Below, one piece after another: positions 24,403 through 32,848 of a DNA stretch of 47,290 nt. The DNA comes from JAGLSB01 sp023135955 (lineage in GTDB: Bacteria; Bacteroidota; Bacteroidia; Bacteroidales; GCA-2748055), in the NCBI GenBank assembly GCA_030673645.1, contig DAOVIO010000018.1, positions 1 to 47,290 on the forward strand. The letters run 5' to 3'. Under the pieces are notes generated by a model that searched no databases, was not told the DNA's origin, and was given only the letters and a program-made list of their open reading frames with translations. Position 1 is the first letter of the stretch. Each line of letters opens with the position of its first letter. The position numbers and the translations under genes were made by a program.

Positions 24403-26070
24403 TTACCAACCAATATTCATCCCAAAATTTATTGTTCCCGTTTTACCTTGTTGAAACTTCGGTGTCCACATATCGAGATATGCTTGCTCTCCGGTTATAT
24501 TACGTAAGGAATAGCCAAGTCTGATATAAATGTCGTTAATAATTTGCCAGGAAAGATTTATAGCAATTTCATCAGACTCCCATACAACAGGAGTAAAAGG
24601 TTCAATTGACTCTCTGGGCATTGTTGCTAGAAGCGTATGATCCGGCCCCTTTTCAGCACGACACCAGCTAATATTCAGATCCATGTTTCTAATCGGACGA
24701 TATCCAAGCTGGAAGAAAATCTCTTTTGCATTGTCTTCAAGATAATGACCCATATTAAAACTGTTAGTCTCAAAAGTGAGTGTTGGAACATTATGTCTGA
24801 AAATAAGTGCATTGCTATTTGTGTATTCAAATCCTGCATAAGTATTAGGAAGAAGATTGCTTATATGGCTACCAACTTTAAAGCTATAGAAATTATGATT
24901 ATCCGGATCTGTAATTCTTTTCACTGCAACTTCATCAACAAATAAGCTTGAATAAAAGTGAAAGAATTTAAAAGGTCGGGCGGATATATCAAAAAACATC
25001 TGCGAATTCATATTACTTATTCCAGCACTTAACTGATGATCCATTGCTTTATAAAACATTATTGGGATAAAATAAGCAGGATTCGCATTGTTGTAATCAT
25101 AGATTATGCTATTCCCAAAGCTTATGTGTAATTTTTTTAAAGGTCTGAAAGTAAAAAGATTAGCGGCAATATATTTTCCATGATATACTCTCCGAAAATC
25201 GGTACCATAAGCATTTGACACATTAAAAGACCGCGTAGAATCAACTACCTGGGAGTTAAGCCAGCCATGTATATATCGAAATTCGAACCATTCCACAGGT
25301 TTGATTTCAAAATTTAATCTGGGAAAAGATTGTGTTCTTCCTGAAAGAATTGCAGACCCGTTATAATTGCTTCCCCATATAAAATGATCTTTGACAAGTC
25401 CAATACTGCCTATTCCAAAGTCGTAACTAACACCTCCACGAGATTCCCAATAATCAACCTGTCCACCCGAAACCACTTTAAAATTCGCACCACCATAATT
25501 TTGATTCATAAAATCAGATTGAGTAAGGAATTCGCTCTCGTGATTATCTCGAAGACTTCCCCAGAATCCGAAATTACCTATTGTTGCCCATGCTTCTGCT
25601 CCGTTCCACCAGTGATATGCGGTACCGTTTTGATTGATCAGGTAATTACCTCCCAGGATGGGATTTACAGTAAAAGAAAAAGAAGAATCTATGTAAGAAA
25701 GAAGATCCAATCGTTTATTAAATTCTGTTGAGTTAAATTGTTCTTTGTTGAAATCCTTAAGATAAAATGTTAATTCTTTTTGTTGACGTGGATTCAGCAA
25801 ATCACGATCGATTGAGCTGAGAATTTCAGCAATATGTTTGCGACTGTGAGATATTGTTTGTGTGTTAAAATCAATAATCTGAGAATTGCTAAGCTCTGTA
25901 AGGTAAGAGTACACCTGATTTGTTGGGTGGACAGGTATTTGCTGGGCAGTCAGGGGAGAAGTTAGTGAAAGAGTGAAAGAGAAAATGAGTGAATACATTA
26001 GAGTCCAAAAGCAATGGCGACAACTATAAAAATTTCTATTATATATATAATTGTGAAATATTGAAAGCAT
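24403..26070 (-). CDS. Wzi-like outer-membrane beta-barrel protein (capsule assembly family)
   Basis: A 555-residue outer-membrane protein. The N-terminus is long and Cys/aromatic-rich before a hydrophobic signal segment ending SPLTAQQ (about residue 44). A start at the internal Met25 would lack positive charges, so I keep the longer start. After a helical region (about 55-120) come many aromatic amphipathic strands ending in the C-terminal W of NFGMNIGW, as in beta-barrels. The block NPILGGNYLINQNG with W-rich follow-up resembles the Bacteroidota capsule assembly Wzi family. No capsule genes are nearby, so a capsule role is inference from family. It lies between gldA and ispG on the same strand. 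Confidence 0.6.
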   Translation of the reverse strand: MLSIFHNYIYNRNFYSCRHCFWTLMYSLIFSFTLSLTSPLTAQQIPVHPTNQVYSYLTELSNSQIIDFNTQTISHSRKHIAEILSSIDRDLLNPRQQKELTFYLKDFNKEQFNSTEFNKRLDLLSYIDSSFSFTVNPILGGNYLINQNGTAYHWWNGAEAWATIGNFGFWGSLRDNHESEFLTQSDFMNQNYGGANFKVVSGGQVDYWESRGGVSYDFGIGSIGLVKDHFIWGSNYNGSAILSGRTQSFPRLNFEIKPVEWFEFRYIHGWLNSQVVDSTRSFNVSNAYGTDFRRVYHGKYIAANLFTFRPLKKLHISFGNSIIYDYNNANPAYFIPIMFYKAMDHQLSAGISNMNSQMFFDISARPFKFFHFYSSLFVDEVAVKRITDPDNHNFYSFKVGSHISNLLPNTYAGFEYTNSNALIFRHNVPTLTFETNSFNMGHYLEDNAKEIFFQLGYRPIRNMDLNISWCRAEKGPDHTLLATMPRESIEPFTPVVWESDEIAINLSWQIINDIYIRLGYSLRNITGEQAYLDMWTPKFQQGKTGTINFGMNIGW

Positions 26071-26134
26071 GATTCAGTTTATTTTTTTTTAAGTAAAGTT
26101 AATGAAATAAATAGCGATCAATGAAATTCTAATC

Positions 26135-26170
26135 AACACACCAGCACACCAGCACACCAGCACATCAGCA
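26135..26170 (-). repeat. 8-bp-period TGTGCTGR repeat, four to five units
   Basis: CACACCAG is repeated with a period of exactly 8 (CACACCAG x3, then CACATCAG), the reverse complement of TGTGCTGG/TGTGCTGA. It lies just after the stop of gldA and is the cleanest tract of this family in the window. Confidence 0.7.
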
Positions 26171-26179
26171 AATCATCCC

Positions 26180-27106
26180 TCACCCCATAAGATCCCGAAA
26201 AACTTCTTCCAGGTTTTTTTCTTTTTTTTGCAGAGAGAGAATGGTTAATTCGTTTTCAACGGCAAAACTAAATAATTTAGGTCTGATATCTTTGTCTTCA
26301 GTACTTTCAATAAGGAGTTTATTTTCACCCAGGTTTTTATACTGCAGCACACCTTCTATTTCATTAATTTTTTCAGGATTTGATATTTTGTCTAGCTCGA
26401 GGATAATAGTAATAGTGGATTCTTGTGCCGACCTGATTTCTTCGGCAGATCCATCAGCAATTATTTCTCCTTTGTTAATCATGATCACCCTGTTACAGAT
26501 AGCTTTCACTTCCTGCATGAGGTGTGTTGATAGGAGAATCGTTTTATCTTTCCCCAATGATAGAATCAGATTTCGAATTTCAATTATCTGGCCCGGATCC
26601 AATCCGCTTGTGGGTTCATCAAGAATAAGTATATCTGGATTATGGTTAATGGCCTGAGCAAGACCGACCCGCTGACGATAACCCTTTGATAATGCTCCAA
26701 TCTTTTTGTGCTGTTCACTTACTAAACCGGTAAGCTCTATTACTTCATCGACCGATAAATACTTCTTTATAATTTCATCAGTCTGAAATGATCCCATATA
26801 TATTTTTAGAACATACTCGAGATATTCTCTCACATACATTTCAGGGTATAAAGGATTATTTTCAGGAAGGTAGCCTAGCAGGCTTTTGATTTTTAGATTA
26901 TAGTCACGAACATTCAGCATATTGATGAAAGCCTCGCCGGAATCAGGAGGTAAAAAACCAGTAAGAATTTTCATTGTAGTGGATTTTCCAGCCCCATTTG
27001 GCCCTATAAATCCAACAATTTCACCTTTCTGAATCTCAAAACTAATATTGTTTACGGCCTTTTGAGTTCCGTAAATTTTTGTTAAAGACCGGACTTTAAT
27101 CGACAT
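26180..27106 (-). CDS. gldA: GldA-type ABC transporter ATP-binding subunit
   Basis: A 308-residue ATPase of the ABC-2/GldA branch. Walker A is GPNGAGKST (35-43), the Q-loop segment LLGYLPENNPLYPEM, the signature LSKGYRQR in place of LSGGQ (usual for this branch), Walker B ILILDEPTSGLD and the H-loop LLSTHLMQEV. A C-terminal extension of about 90 residues ends EKNLEEVFRDLMG, characteristic of GldA-like proteins. In gliding Bacteroidota GldA works with GldF and GldG; those genes are not in the window, so the gene may serve another ABC-2 permease. The TPR gene ends 49 bp upstream on the same strand. Confidence 0.85.
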   Translation of the reverse strand: MSIKVRSLTKIYGTQKAVNNISFEIQKGEIVGFIGPNGAGKSTTMKILTGFLPPDSGEAFINMLNVRDYNLKIKSLLGYLPENNPLYPEMYVREYLEYVLKIYMGSFQTDEIIKKYLSVDEVIELTGLVSEQHKKIGALSKGYRQRVGLAQAINHNPDILILDEPTSGLDPGQIIEIRNLILSLGKDKTILLSTHLMQEVKAICNRVIMINKGEIIADGSAEEIRSAQESTITIILELDKISNPEKINEIEGVLQYKNLGENKLLIESTEDKDIRPKLFSFAVENELTILSLQKKEKNLEEVFRDLMG

Positions 27107-27155
27107 TCGGTAAATTTAGGAAAAAAATCTGGTTGCTGTGTTCAGCCCCCACCTC

Positions 27156-28142
27156 CTACTCACACCCTGGTATTCTTTCCATTTTCGCCCGGGCGATATC
27201 TTCAATAACATCTACCAATGCTTTTTTAAATGCTTCGCAGGCAAGGTCAAGTTCAGCATTATTATAATAAGCATTACCGATCTCATAATTGATGGCGGCT
27301 ATTTTTACTTCAACAGTTTCACTTTCAAGAGCTTTTAATCCGTACTTAAGAGCAAGGTCGTACTCAGCCAAACGGTTATTAATTATAGAAAGTTGATAAT
27401 TTGCATCTGAATTTTCAGGGTGAAATTCCAGAGCCCTTTCAAAAGCCTCAACAGCATAATCGAAATCTTCAGCAGCAGGATCCATATCTTCGAGTTCCAT
27501 TTTACCCATCTCAACAAAATAACTTGATAATCCCTCCTGAGCCATGACAACTGTTTTTGCGTCGTTTTTAGCACTAGCCAACTCTATAGCTTTTGTTAGC
27601 GACTCAATCATCTCCTCTTCATTATAATTGGACTTATGACAGAGGCCTAATCCAAGATGAGCTTTGGCATAAGTTGGGGAATATTTAACAGCGCTTTCAA
27701 ATAGCTCTACAGCACCTTCGCAATCAGAATTTATTCTTTGATTTCCCACTCCGGTGAGAAGTTGAGGCAAATACTTCATTGCTTTATCCTTATACTCAGC
27801 ATTATTGCCATAGGCATTGGCCAGATCAATTGTATTCTCAAGATATGGGATAGCATTTTCATAGTCTTTTTGCCTCATAAAACCGATTGCGGCTTGGTAA
27901 TTAAGCAATGGAATTTGAGTTTTTGACTTTCCGGCCAGGTCATCGGCTTCTGAGCCAATTGTTTCCGCCATCGCAAGCACTTCTTGTAAGTGGGTAATAG
28001 CAATAGTGAATTCTCCTTTGTTTATGTGGTCAGCTCCAGTATTGAATTTTGCAACCACGTCCTCGTAAGTTTGTCCGAAAATCGCCCCGGTAATCATTAC
28101 TAAAACAAGAATTAATGCAGACTTTAACTTTGTCATAATCAT
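27156..28142 (-). CDS. periplasmic TPR-repeat protein
   Basis: A 328-residue protein from the ATG at 28142 (another in-frame ATG lies at 28136). The frame is open further up to 28274, but a good promoter at 28174-28203 lies inside that extension, and a signal peptide (KLKSALILVLVMITGAIFGQ) begins right after the chosen start. The mature protein is helical with several tetratricopeptide units (for example AAIGFMRQKDYENAIPYLEN, AKAHLGLGLCHKSNYNEEEM, AFERALEFHPENSDANYQLS). It probably acts as a scaffold in the periplasm or at the outer membrane; the partner is unknown. It lies 49 bp ahead of gldA and may share its transcript. Confidence 0.85.
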   Translation of the reverse strand: MIMTKLKSALILVLVMITGAIFGQTYEDVVAKFNTGADHINKGEFTIAITHLQEVLAMAETIGSEADDLAGKSKTQIPLLNYQAAIGFMRQKDYENAIPYLENTIDLANAYGNNAEYKDKAMKYLPQLLTGVGNQRINSDCEGAVELFESAVKYSPTYAKAHLGLGLCHKSNYNEEEMIESLTKAIELASAKNDAKTVVMAQEGLSSYFVEMGKMELEDMDPAAEDFDYAVEAFERALEFHPENSDANYQLSIINNRLAEYDLALKYGLKALESETVEVKIAAINYEIGNAYYNNAELDLACEAFKKALVDVIEDIARAKMERIPGCE

Positions 28143-28173
28143 CAGTTTTGGTTTATTTTCAATTTTCCAGCCA

Positions 28174-28203
28174 CAAATATAAAACAAATTGTTTTTGTAG
28201 CAA
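28174..28203 (-). promoter_or_regulatory. Bacteroidota-type promoter of the TPR-gldA unit
   Basis: On the minus strand TTG (28203-28201) is followed after 19 bases by TATATTTG (28181-28174). This matches TTG-N19-TAnnTTTG. The start would be near 28167, about 25 bp before the ATG at 28142, and it argues against the longer open frame. Confidence 0.7.
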
Positions 28204-28310
28204 TATCTGAGGCCTTTTAATTGAATATATTCAAATATCTTGCCAAAAAGGGGGTGATGTGAGCATTTTGCCATGTACTTGTAACGAATAAGAGGAGTAT
28301 TTTTACTATA

Positions 28311-28338
28311 TGATCACATTATCATACTATCACATTAA
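28311..28338 (-). repeat. 8-bp-period repeat, TGTGATAR variant
   Basis: The reverse complement reads TGTGATAG, TATGATAA, TGTGATCA with an 8-base period. It lies just upstream of the metK promoter. Confidence 0.5.
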
Positions 28339-28348
28339 TTTATTTTAT

Positions 28349-28356
28349 TACATTTG
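28349..28356 (+). promoter_or_regulatory. -7 box of the metK transcript
   Basis: TACATTTG (TAnnTTTG) lies 9 bp upstream of the riboswitch aptamer. The start would be near 28362, so the transcript begins almost exactly with the aptamer. No clear -33 TTG was found. Confidence 0.6.
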
Positions 28357-28364
28357 CACAAATT

Positions 28365-28416
28365 CTTGTGGAAAAATTTGACTGATTGCAACCACCAAAA
28401 AAAATGCTAAAACAGG
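28365..28416 (+). promoter_or_regulatory. SAM-II riboswitch upstream of metK
   Basis: P1 is GTGG (28368-28371) pairing with CCAC (28392-28395). It encloses AATTTGACTGATTGCAA, which aligns with the conserved AUUUAACCGUAUUGCAA loop of the SAM-II aptamer. The 3' part has GCTAAAACAGG (28406-28415), matching the conserved GCUAAAAAGG pseudoknot strand. SAM-II is known from alphaproteobacteria and Bacteroidota and senses S-adenosylmethionine, the product of MetK. The aptamer ends about 150 bp before the start codon, so control may be by transcription rather than by masking the ribosome site. Confidence 0.82.
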
Positions 28417-28567
28417 AATTGTCTTTTTTGTAATCAGAAAACTTTTACGGGATTTATATTGTTCTTTATTATTAATATGGAGAAGGAGTTAGTTATTGCG
28501 CGATTATAGTAATCTTGTAATGAGCACTCTCCCGATAATTATTGGGATCCACATCAAATTTTTAATT

Positions 28568-29824
28568 ATGTCATATTTATTTACCTCAGAATCAGTTTCA
28601 GAAGGACATCCGGATAAAGTAGCAGACCAGATTTCGGATGCGATATTAGACCAAATTCTTGCATTTGATCCGGCATCAAAAGTAGCATGTGAAACACTTG
28701 TTACAACAGGTCAGGTTGTAATTGCAGGAGAAATTAGAACCAAAACTTATGTCGACGTGCAAAGACTAGCTCGAGAAGTGATAAATCGTATAGGATATAC
28801 TAAGAGCGAGTATATGTTCGACGGGAGCAGTTGCGGGGTTTTAACGGCCATTCACGAGCAATCAGATGATATTAATCGTGGTGTTGATCGTGACACACCA
28901 ATGGACCAGGGAGCTGGAGACCAGGGAATGATGTTTGGTTATGCCAGTCGTGAAACTGATAATTATATGCCTCTGGCCTTGGAAATTTCTCACTTATTAT
29001 TGATAGAACTTGCTGCCATCCGTCGGGAAGGAAAAGAAATGACCTACTTGCGTCCTGATTCAAAGTCGCAGTTAACCATTGAATATAACGACGATCATTC
29101 TCCAAAAAGAATTCATACTATTGTGGTTTCTACACAACACGATGAATTTGACAAGGATGATGGTGCCATGCTTGCAAAAATTGAAGAAGATGTCAGGAAC
29201 ATTCTGGTTCCCAGAGTAAAAGCCCTTCTTCCCAAACGTGTTCAGGCATTTTTTAATGAAGAAATAATATATCATGTGAATCCTACCGGTAAATTTGTAA
29301 TTGGTGGTCCTCATGGCGATACAGGACTTACAGGACGAAAGATAATTGTTGATACTTATGGAGGAAAAGGTGGCCACGGTGGTGGAGCATTTTCCGGAAA
29401 AGACCCTTCTAAAGTAGATCGTTCTGCCACATACGCTGCTAGACATATTGCAAAAAACATGGTAGCTGCCGGTATTGCAGATGAAATTCTGGTACAACTT
29501 TCTTATGCCATAGGTGTAGCAGAACCAGTAGGAGTTTATGTAGATACTTATGGCACATCGAAAGTTGATTTGACTAATGGAGAATTTGCAGAAAAGATTA
29601 AAAAGATTTTCGATCTTCGACCGGCCGCTATAGAGCAAAGACTCAAACTAAGAAATCCAATTTATTCAGAAACAGCGGCCTATGGACATATGGGTCGTAA
29701 ACCAGTAAATGTTAAGAAAAGATTCAAATCTCCATACTTTGATGACGTTGAATTAGAAGTGGAGCTTTTCACATGGGAGAAACTAGATTACGTAGAAAAG
29801 ATCAAAAAAGAATTTGATATATAA
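28568..29824 (+). CDS. metK: S-adenosylmethionine synthetase
   Basis: Makes SAM from methionine and ATP, a cytoplasmic tetramer. I start it at the ATG at 28568, giving MSYLFTSESVSEGHPDKVAD; the frame extends upstream, but only through leader sequence. It shows HPDK near residue 14, the GAGDQGMMFGYA methionine-binding block, and the P-loop GGKGGHGGGAFSGKD. It ends YVEKIKKEFDI, as usual in Bacteroidota. The 418-residue length is normal for the phylum. Expression is expected to be repressed by SAM through the SAM-II riboswitch about 150 bp upstream. It is followed after 137 bp by an UpxY-like gene on the same strand. Confidence 0.97.
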   Translation: MSYLFTSESVSEGHPDKVADQISDAILDQILAFDPASKVACETLVTTGQVVIAGEIRTKTYVDVQRLAREVINRIGYTKSEYMFDGSSCGVLTAIHEQSDDINRGVDRDTPMDQGAGDQGMMFGYASRETDNYMPLALEISHLLLIELAAIRREGKEMTYLRPDSKSQLTIEYNDDHSPKRIHTIVVSTQHDEFDKDDGAMLAKIEEDVRNILVPRVKALLPKRVQAFFNEEIIYHVNPTGKFVIGGPHGDTGLTGRKIIVDTYGGKGGHGGGAFSGKDPSKVDRSATYAARHIAKNMVAAGIADEILVQLSYAIGVAEPVGVYVDTYGTSKVDLTNGEFAEKIKKIFDLRPAAIEQRLKLRNPIYSETAAYGHMGRKPVNVKKRFKSPYFDDVELEVELFTWEKLDYVEKIKKEFDI

Positions 29825-29961
29825 GTTTTTAGGTTTATAAAATATTGGCTGATACGTAATGAATTGAGCCTTGTGGATAGGTTTTTGAATTTCTGGTAAT
29901 AACCTTAATACACTGTGAAAAGAAATATATTAGAAGGGACTTTAATGAAGAGAGGAAAATT

Positions 29962-30489
29962 ATGAAATCCTGGTATGCAATTTATACTAAAGCTCGTAAT
30001 GAGAAGAAAGTTGCTTCACTTTTCCTGAGGGATGGAATTGAACATTACCTTCCCTTAATAAAGAGGATAAAGTTTTGGAGCGACAGAAAGAAGCAGGTTG
30101 AGGAACCTTTATTTTCATCTTATGTATTTGTTCATATCAAAGAGCAAGAACACTTAAAAGTATTGAAAACTACAGGTGTAGTGCGTTTTATTAGTATTGA
30201 AGGAAAAAAAGTAGTTATTAGGACTTCTGAAATAGAGGCGATTAGAAAATATGCAGAAACAGGGGAGGAGCTTTTATTAAATGAGGAGGATTATAAGGTT
30301 GGGAAAAAAGTTAAAGTTAAAATTGGAGCGATGAAGGGTTTGGAGGGTAAGCTGGTGGAGGTATTAGGAAAGCAAAGAGTAAAAGTAGAGATTGAAGCTA
30401 TTGGACAGGCGGTTTTTATTCGGATACCCAAAGGAAATCTGGAGATTATTGGAGAGTATAAAGAAAACAATAGTCAGACAAACTGGTAG
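29962..30489 (+). CDS. UpxY/NusG-like transcription antiterminator
   Basis: A 175-residue NusG paralogue. The N-terminal NGN domain begins WYAIYTKARNEKKVASLFLR and contains PLFSSYVFVHI. A C-terminal KOW region has VKIGAMKGLEGKLVEVLGKQ. Family members (UpxY, RfaH, LoaP) act on elongating RNA polymerase, usually for one long surface-polysaccharide operon, and are encoded as its first gene. Here it is orphaned: the next gene, 6 bp away, converges on it. It has an AGAGGAAAAT purine-rich stretch right before the start, stronger than most genes here. It could act in trans on another locus or be a leftover of a lost capsule cluster. Confidence 0.88.
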   Translation: MKSWYAIYTKARNEKKVASLFLRDGIEHYLPLIKRIKFWSDRKKQVEEPLFSSYVFVHIKEQEHLKVLKTTGVVRFISIEGKKVVIRTSEIEAIRKYAETGEELLLNEEDYKVGKKVKVKIGAMKGLEGKLVEVLGKQRVKVEIEAIGQAVFIRIPKGNLEIIGEYKENNSQTNW

Positions 30490-30495
30490 AATTTA

Positions 30496-31104
30496 TTAAT
30501 ATATCCACAAACAGATTATCATTATTATCAAGCCTGTAGCATAGCCTGAATACACTTGTACAGGAGTATGAGCATTGAGATATAATCGGGAGGAGCCTGT
30601 TAAACCTGTTCCTATTATAATACCAATAAGAGAAAAATACAGGTTTATATTCAATTTTATTGAGGCCATAGCAACCAGGCCAGTTAATCCTCCTAATCCT
30701 ATCATATGAGCGCTTATCTTCCATTTAAGGGAAATAATAGTAGCCGCAAATACAGATAAAAATGCTCCGAGCATGTATGCATGCAAAAATTTAAAAACTG
30801 GAATTCTTTGAAATAGAAAAAACGTCAGAAAATAAAAGACACTTGTTAAGGCAAACGGGTATATTCTTTCTTTCTGTTCATTTAGCTGAAGACTGTTTAT
30901 TTTCCCCTGCAATAGAAATACAGGCAACATCACAAGGGGAAGAACTAATGTGCCAATAGCTATTAGAATAATGATAGTATTTTTTGCCTGAGCAGGAATA
31001 TAAACAAGATAAGAATCGGTATAGAGTAATAAAACAATTCCGATAGTTGGCATCAGAAGGGGATGAAAGGTTAAGGAAAAAGACTGAGCAATTTTTTTCA
31101 GCAT
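30496..31104 (-). CDS. PAP2-superfamily-like integral membrane protein
   Basis: A 202-residue protein with about six TM segments. It has degenerate versions of the PAP2 phosphatase motifs: NEQKERIYPF for the first (KxxxxxxRP), ISAHMIGLGG for the PSGH motif, and SRLYLNAHTPVQVYSGYATG for SRxxxxxHxxxDVxxG (Gln for Asp). The conserved His in the last motif is retained, the first His is present as SAH. It may be a lipid-phosphate phosphatase, but the altered motifs make activity uncertain. It starts 2 bp after the rpoN stop and is probably co-transcribed with it. Confidence 0.7.
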   Translation of the reverse strand: MLKKIAQSFSLTFHPLLMPTIGIVLLLYTDSYLVYIPAQAKNTIIILIAIGTLVLPLVMLPVFLLQGKINSLQLNEQKERIYPFALTSVFYFLTFFLFQRIPVFKFLHAYMLGAFLSVFAATIISLKWKISAHMIGLGGLTGLVAMASIKLNINLYFSLIGIIIGTGLTGSSRLYLNAHTPVQVYSGYATGLIIMIICLWIY

Positions 31105-31106
31105 AA

Positions 31107-32558
31107 TCAGATTTCTTTTCTTAATCGGGCAACTGGAATATTTAATTGTTCACGATATTTTGCAACTGTACGTCGAGCAATAAGGTATCCTTTTTCTTGT
31201 AATATTTCAGACAATTTTTCGTCGGTAAGAGGTTTTCTTTTTTCTTCTCCATTAATGCATTCCTCTAGAATTTTCTTAATTTCTCTTGTCGACACTTCTT
31301 CACCAGATTCTGTCTGCATTCCTTCAGAGAAAAAATATTTCAAAGGATAGATCCCGAAATGCGTCTGAATATATTTCGAATTTGCAACACGAGATACCGT
31401 TGAAATATCGAGATCGGTTATTTCTGCAATATCTTTAAGAATCATCGGCTTCATTTTTACCTCATCTCCATCTAGAAAATAGTCACCCTGATAATTTAGG
31501 ATGGCATTCATGGTTAGCATAAGTGTGTTTTGTCTTTGTTTTATAGCGTCAATAAACCACCTGGCAGAATCTAGTTTTTGTTTTACAAAACTAAATGCCT
31601 CCTTATCGGTTTTAACTCCTGACTTTTTGTTGTTGGAATATGTTTCCAACATTTCGCTATATTGTTTGCTTACTCTCAGTTCTGGTACGTTCCTGGAATT
31701 TAGGCTCAACTGCAACTCCCCGTCGTTATTATCTAAAATAAAATCGGGAATAATCTGTTCATTGGCCTTGTTTAACGGATCGCTGAAATTACTTCCCGGT
31801 TTAGGATTAAGTTTTGTAACCTCAGTAATAGCATCTTTCATGTCTTCGTTGCTTAGGTTTAAGCGAGCGATAATTTTATCGTAATGTCTTCTGGAAAATT
31901 CATCAAAATGAAACTTCAAAATATCATGAGCATTCTTAGTAACAGGATCAGACTGGTCTTTCCTCTGAATTTGTAACAAAAGGCATTCCTGCAAGTCCCG
32001 GGCTCCTATACCGGCAGGATCAAAATCATGTATAATATTCAGAACTTCTCTCAATTCGGCTTCAGTACTTTCCTCTCCCATAGAAAAAGCAAGGTCGTCG
32101 GCAATAGCCTCTAGTTTTCTCCTCAAATATCCATCATCATCAATATTTCCGATAAGATAAGAAGCAAGCATCTCCTCTCTTTCACTTAATTTCCGCAAAC
32201 CAAGCTGAGCAACAAGATTTTCACTGAAAGATGTCCCTACAGAAAAAGGAATATCTTCAAATTTATCGTCTTTGGAATAATTACTGGCACTTAATTTGTA
32301 ATTTGGGATGTCGTCATCATCCATATAGTCCTCAAGTGAGAATTCGTCCTGATCGTTCTGACTTTCCTCATTTACTTCCTCATTGCTATCATAATCATCT
32401 TCTCTTTCTACCCCCTCTTCCAAAGTCGGATTTTCCTCCATCTCTCTCTTAATTCTCTGCTCCAACATAATAGTAGGTATTTCCAACAACTTGATCATTT
32501 GGATCTGCTGTGGAGATAGCTTCTGTAATAGTTTCTGTTGAAGTTTTTGTTTTAACAT
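31107..32558 (-). CDS. rpoN: RNA polymerase sigma-54 factor
   Basis: A 483-residue sigma-54 with all three regions. Region I is Gln/Leu-rich (LQQKLLQKLSPQQIQMIKLL, residues about 6-25). Region II is acidic (about 45-85). The core-binding domain and central helix-turn-helix (LKDIAEITDLDISTVSRVAN) follow, and the C-terminal RpoN box ARRTVAKYRE lies at about 462-471. It recognises -24/-12 promoters and needs NtrC-type activators; both occur in this window (activator 13678-15042, promoter 17062-17077). It follows asnS on the same strand after 290 bp and precedes the PAP2-like gene by 2 bp. Confidence 0.97.
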   Translation of the reverse strand: MLKQKLQQKLLQKLSPQQIQMIKLLEIPTIMLEQRIKREMEENPTLEEGVEREDDYDSNEEVNEESQNDQDEFSLEDYMDDDDIPNYKLSASNYSKDDKFEDIPFSVGTSFSENLVAQLGLRKLSEREEMLASYLIGNIDDDGYLRRKLEAIADDLAFSMGEESTEAELREVLNIIHDFDPAGIGARDLQECLLLQIQRKDQSDPVTKNAHDILKFHFDEFSRRHYDKIIARLNLSNEDMKDAITEVTKLNPKPGSNFSDPLNKANEQIIPDFILDNNDGELQLSLNSRNVPELRVSKQYSEMLETYSNNKKSGVKTDKEAFSFVKQKLDSARWFIDAIKQRQNTLMLTMNAILNYQGDYFLDGDEVKMKPMILKDIAEITDLDISTVSRVANSKYIQTHFGIYPLKYFFSEGMQTESGEEVSTREIKKILEECINGEEKRKPLTDEKLSEILQEKGYLIARRTVAKYREQLNIPVARLRKEI

Positions 32559-32655
32559 TTTCTCATCCCAATACTTAAAAATCAGTTCAAAATTTCAATA
32601 TCCAATTTTAGTAAAAATAATTGAATTATTTGAGGACTCAAAGCAGGAGGAGAGA

Positions 32656-32680
32656 TATGATGTGATAATGTGATAGTAAG
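32656..32680 (+). repeat. 8-bp-period repeat, TGTGATAR variant
   Basis: Consecutive octamers TGTGATAA and TGTGATAG, flanked by partial units, lie in the asnS-rpoN gap. Confidence 0.5.
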
Positions 32681-32791
32681 GTTAAGTGGTGGTGACTTAA
32701 TTTAATCACTATATTTAGAAAGTCTCTTATCCTTAGTTAATAAGGCTTTTAGTATTTTTCTTTATTAAACCTGTCTGAAAACAATGAAACT

Positions 32792-32840
32792 ACACATCAC
32801 CAGACCCACACCAGCACACTATCACACCATCACACCAACC
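32792..32840 (-). repeat. 8-bp-period TGTGGTGR/TGTGATRG repeat
   Basis: A C/A-rich tract with units such as CACACCAG, CACACTAT, CACACCAT and CACACCAA, at an 8-base period over much of its length. It ends 9 bp before the asnS stop codon on the opposite side. Confidence 0.55.
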
Positions 32841-32848
32841 TATTTTTT

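Noticed and set aside
26135..26170. Octamer tract as a CRISPR array
   Set aside because: The units are contiguous 8-mers with no unique spacers, and no cas genes are present.
28143..28274. N-terminal extension of the TPR protein
   Set aside because: A well-matched promoter lies inside it, and the signal peptide begins only after the ATG at 28142.
28496..28567. N-terminal extension of MetK
   Set aside because: The family begins at MSYLFTSESVSEGHPDK; the extra codons are leader sequence after the riboswitch.
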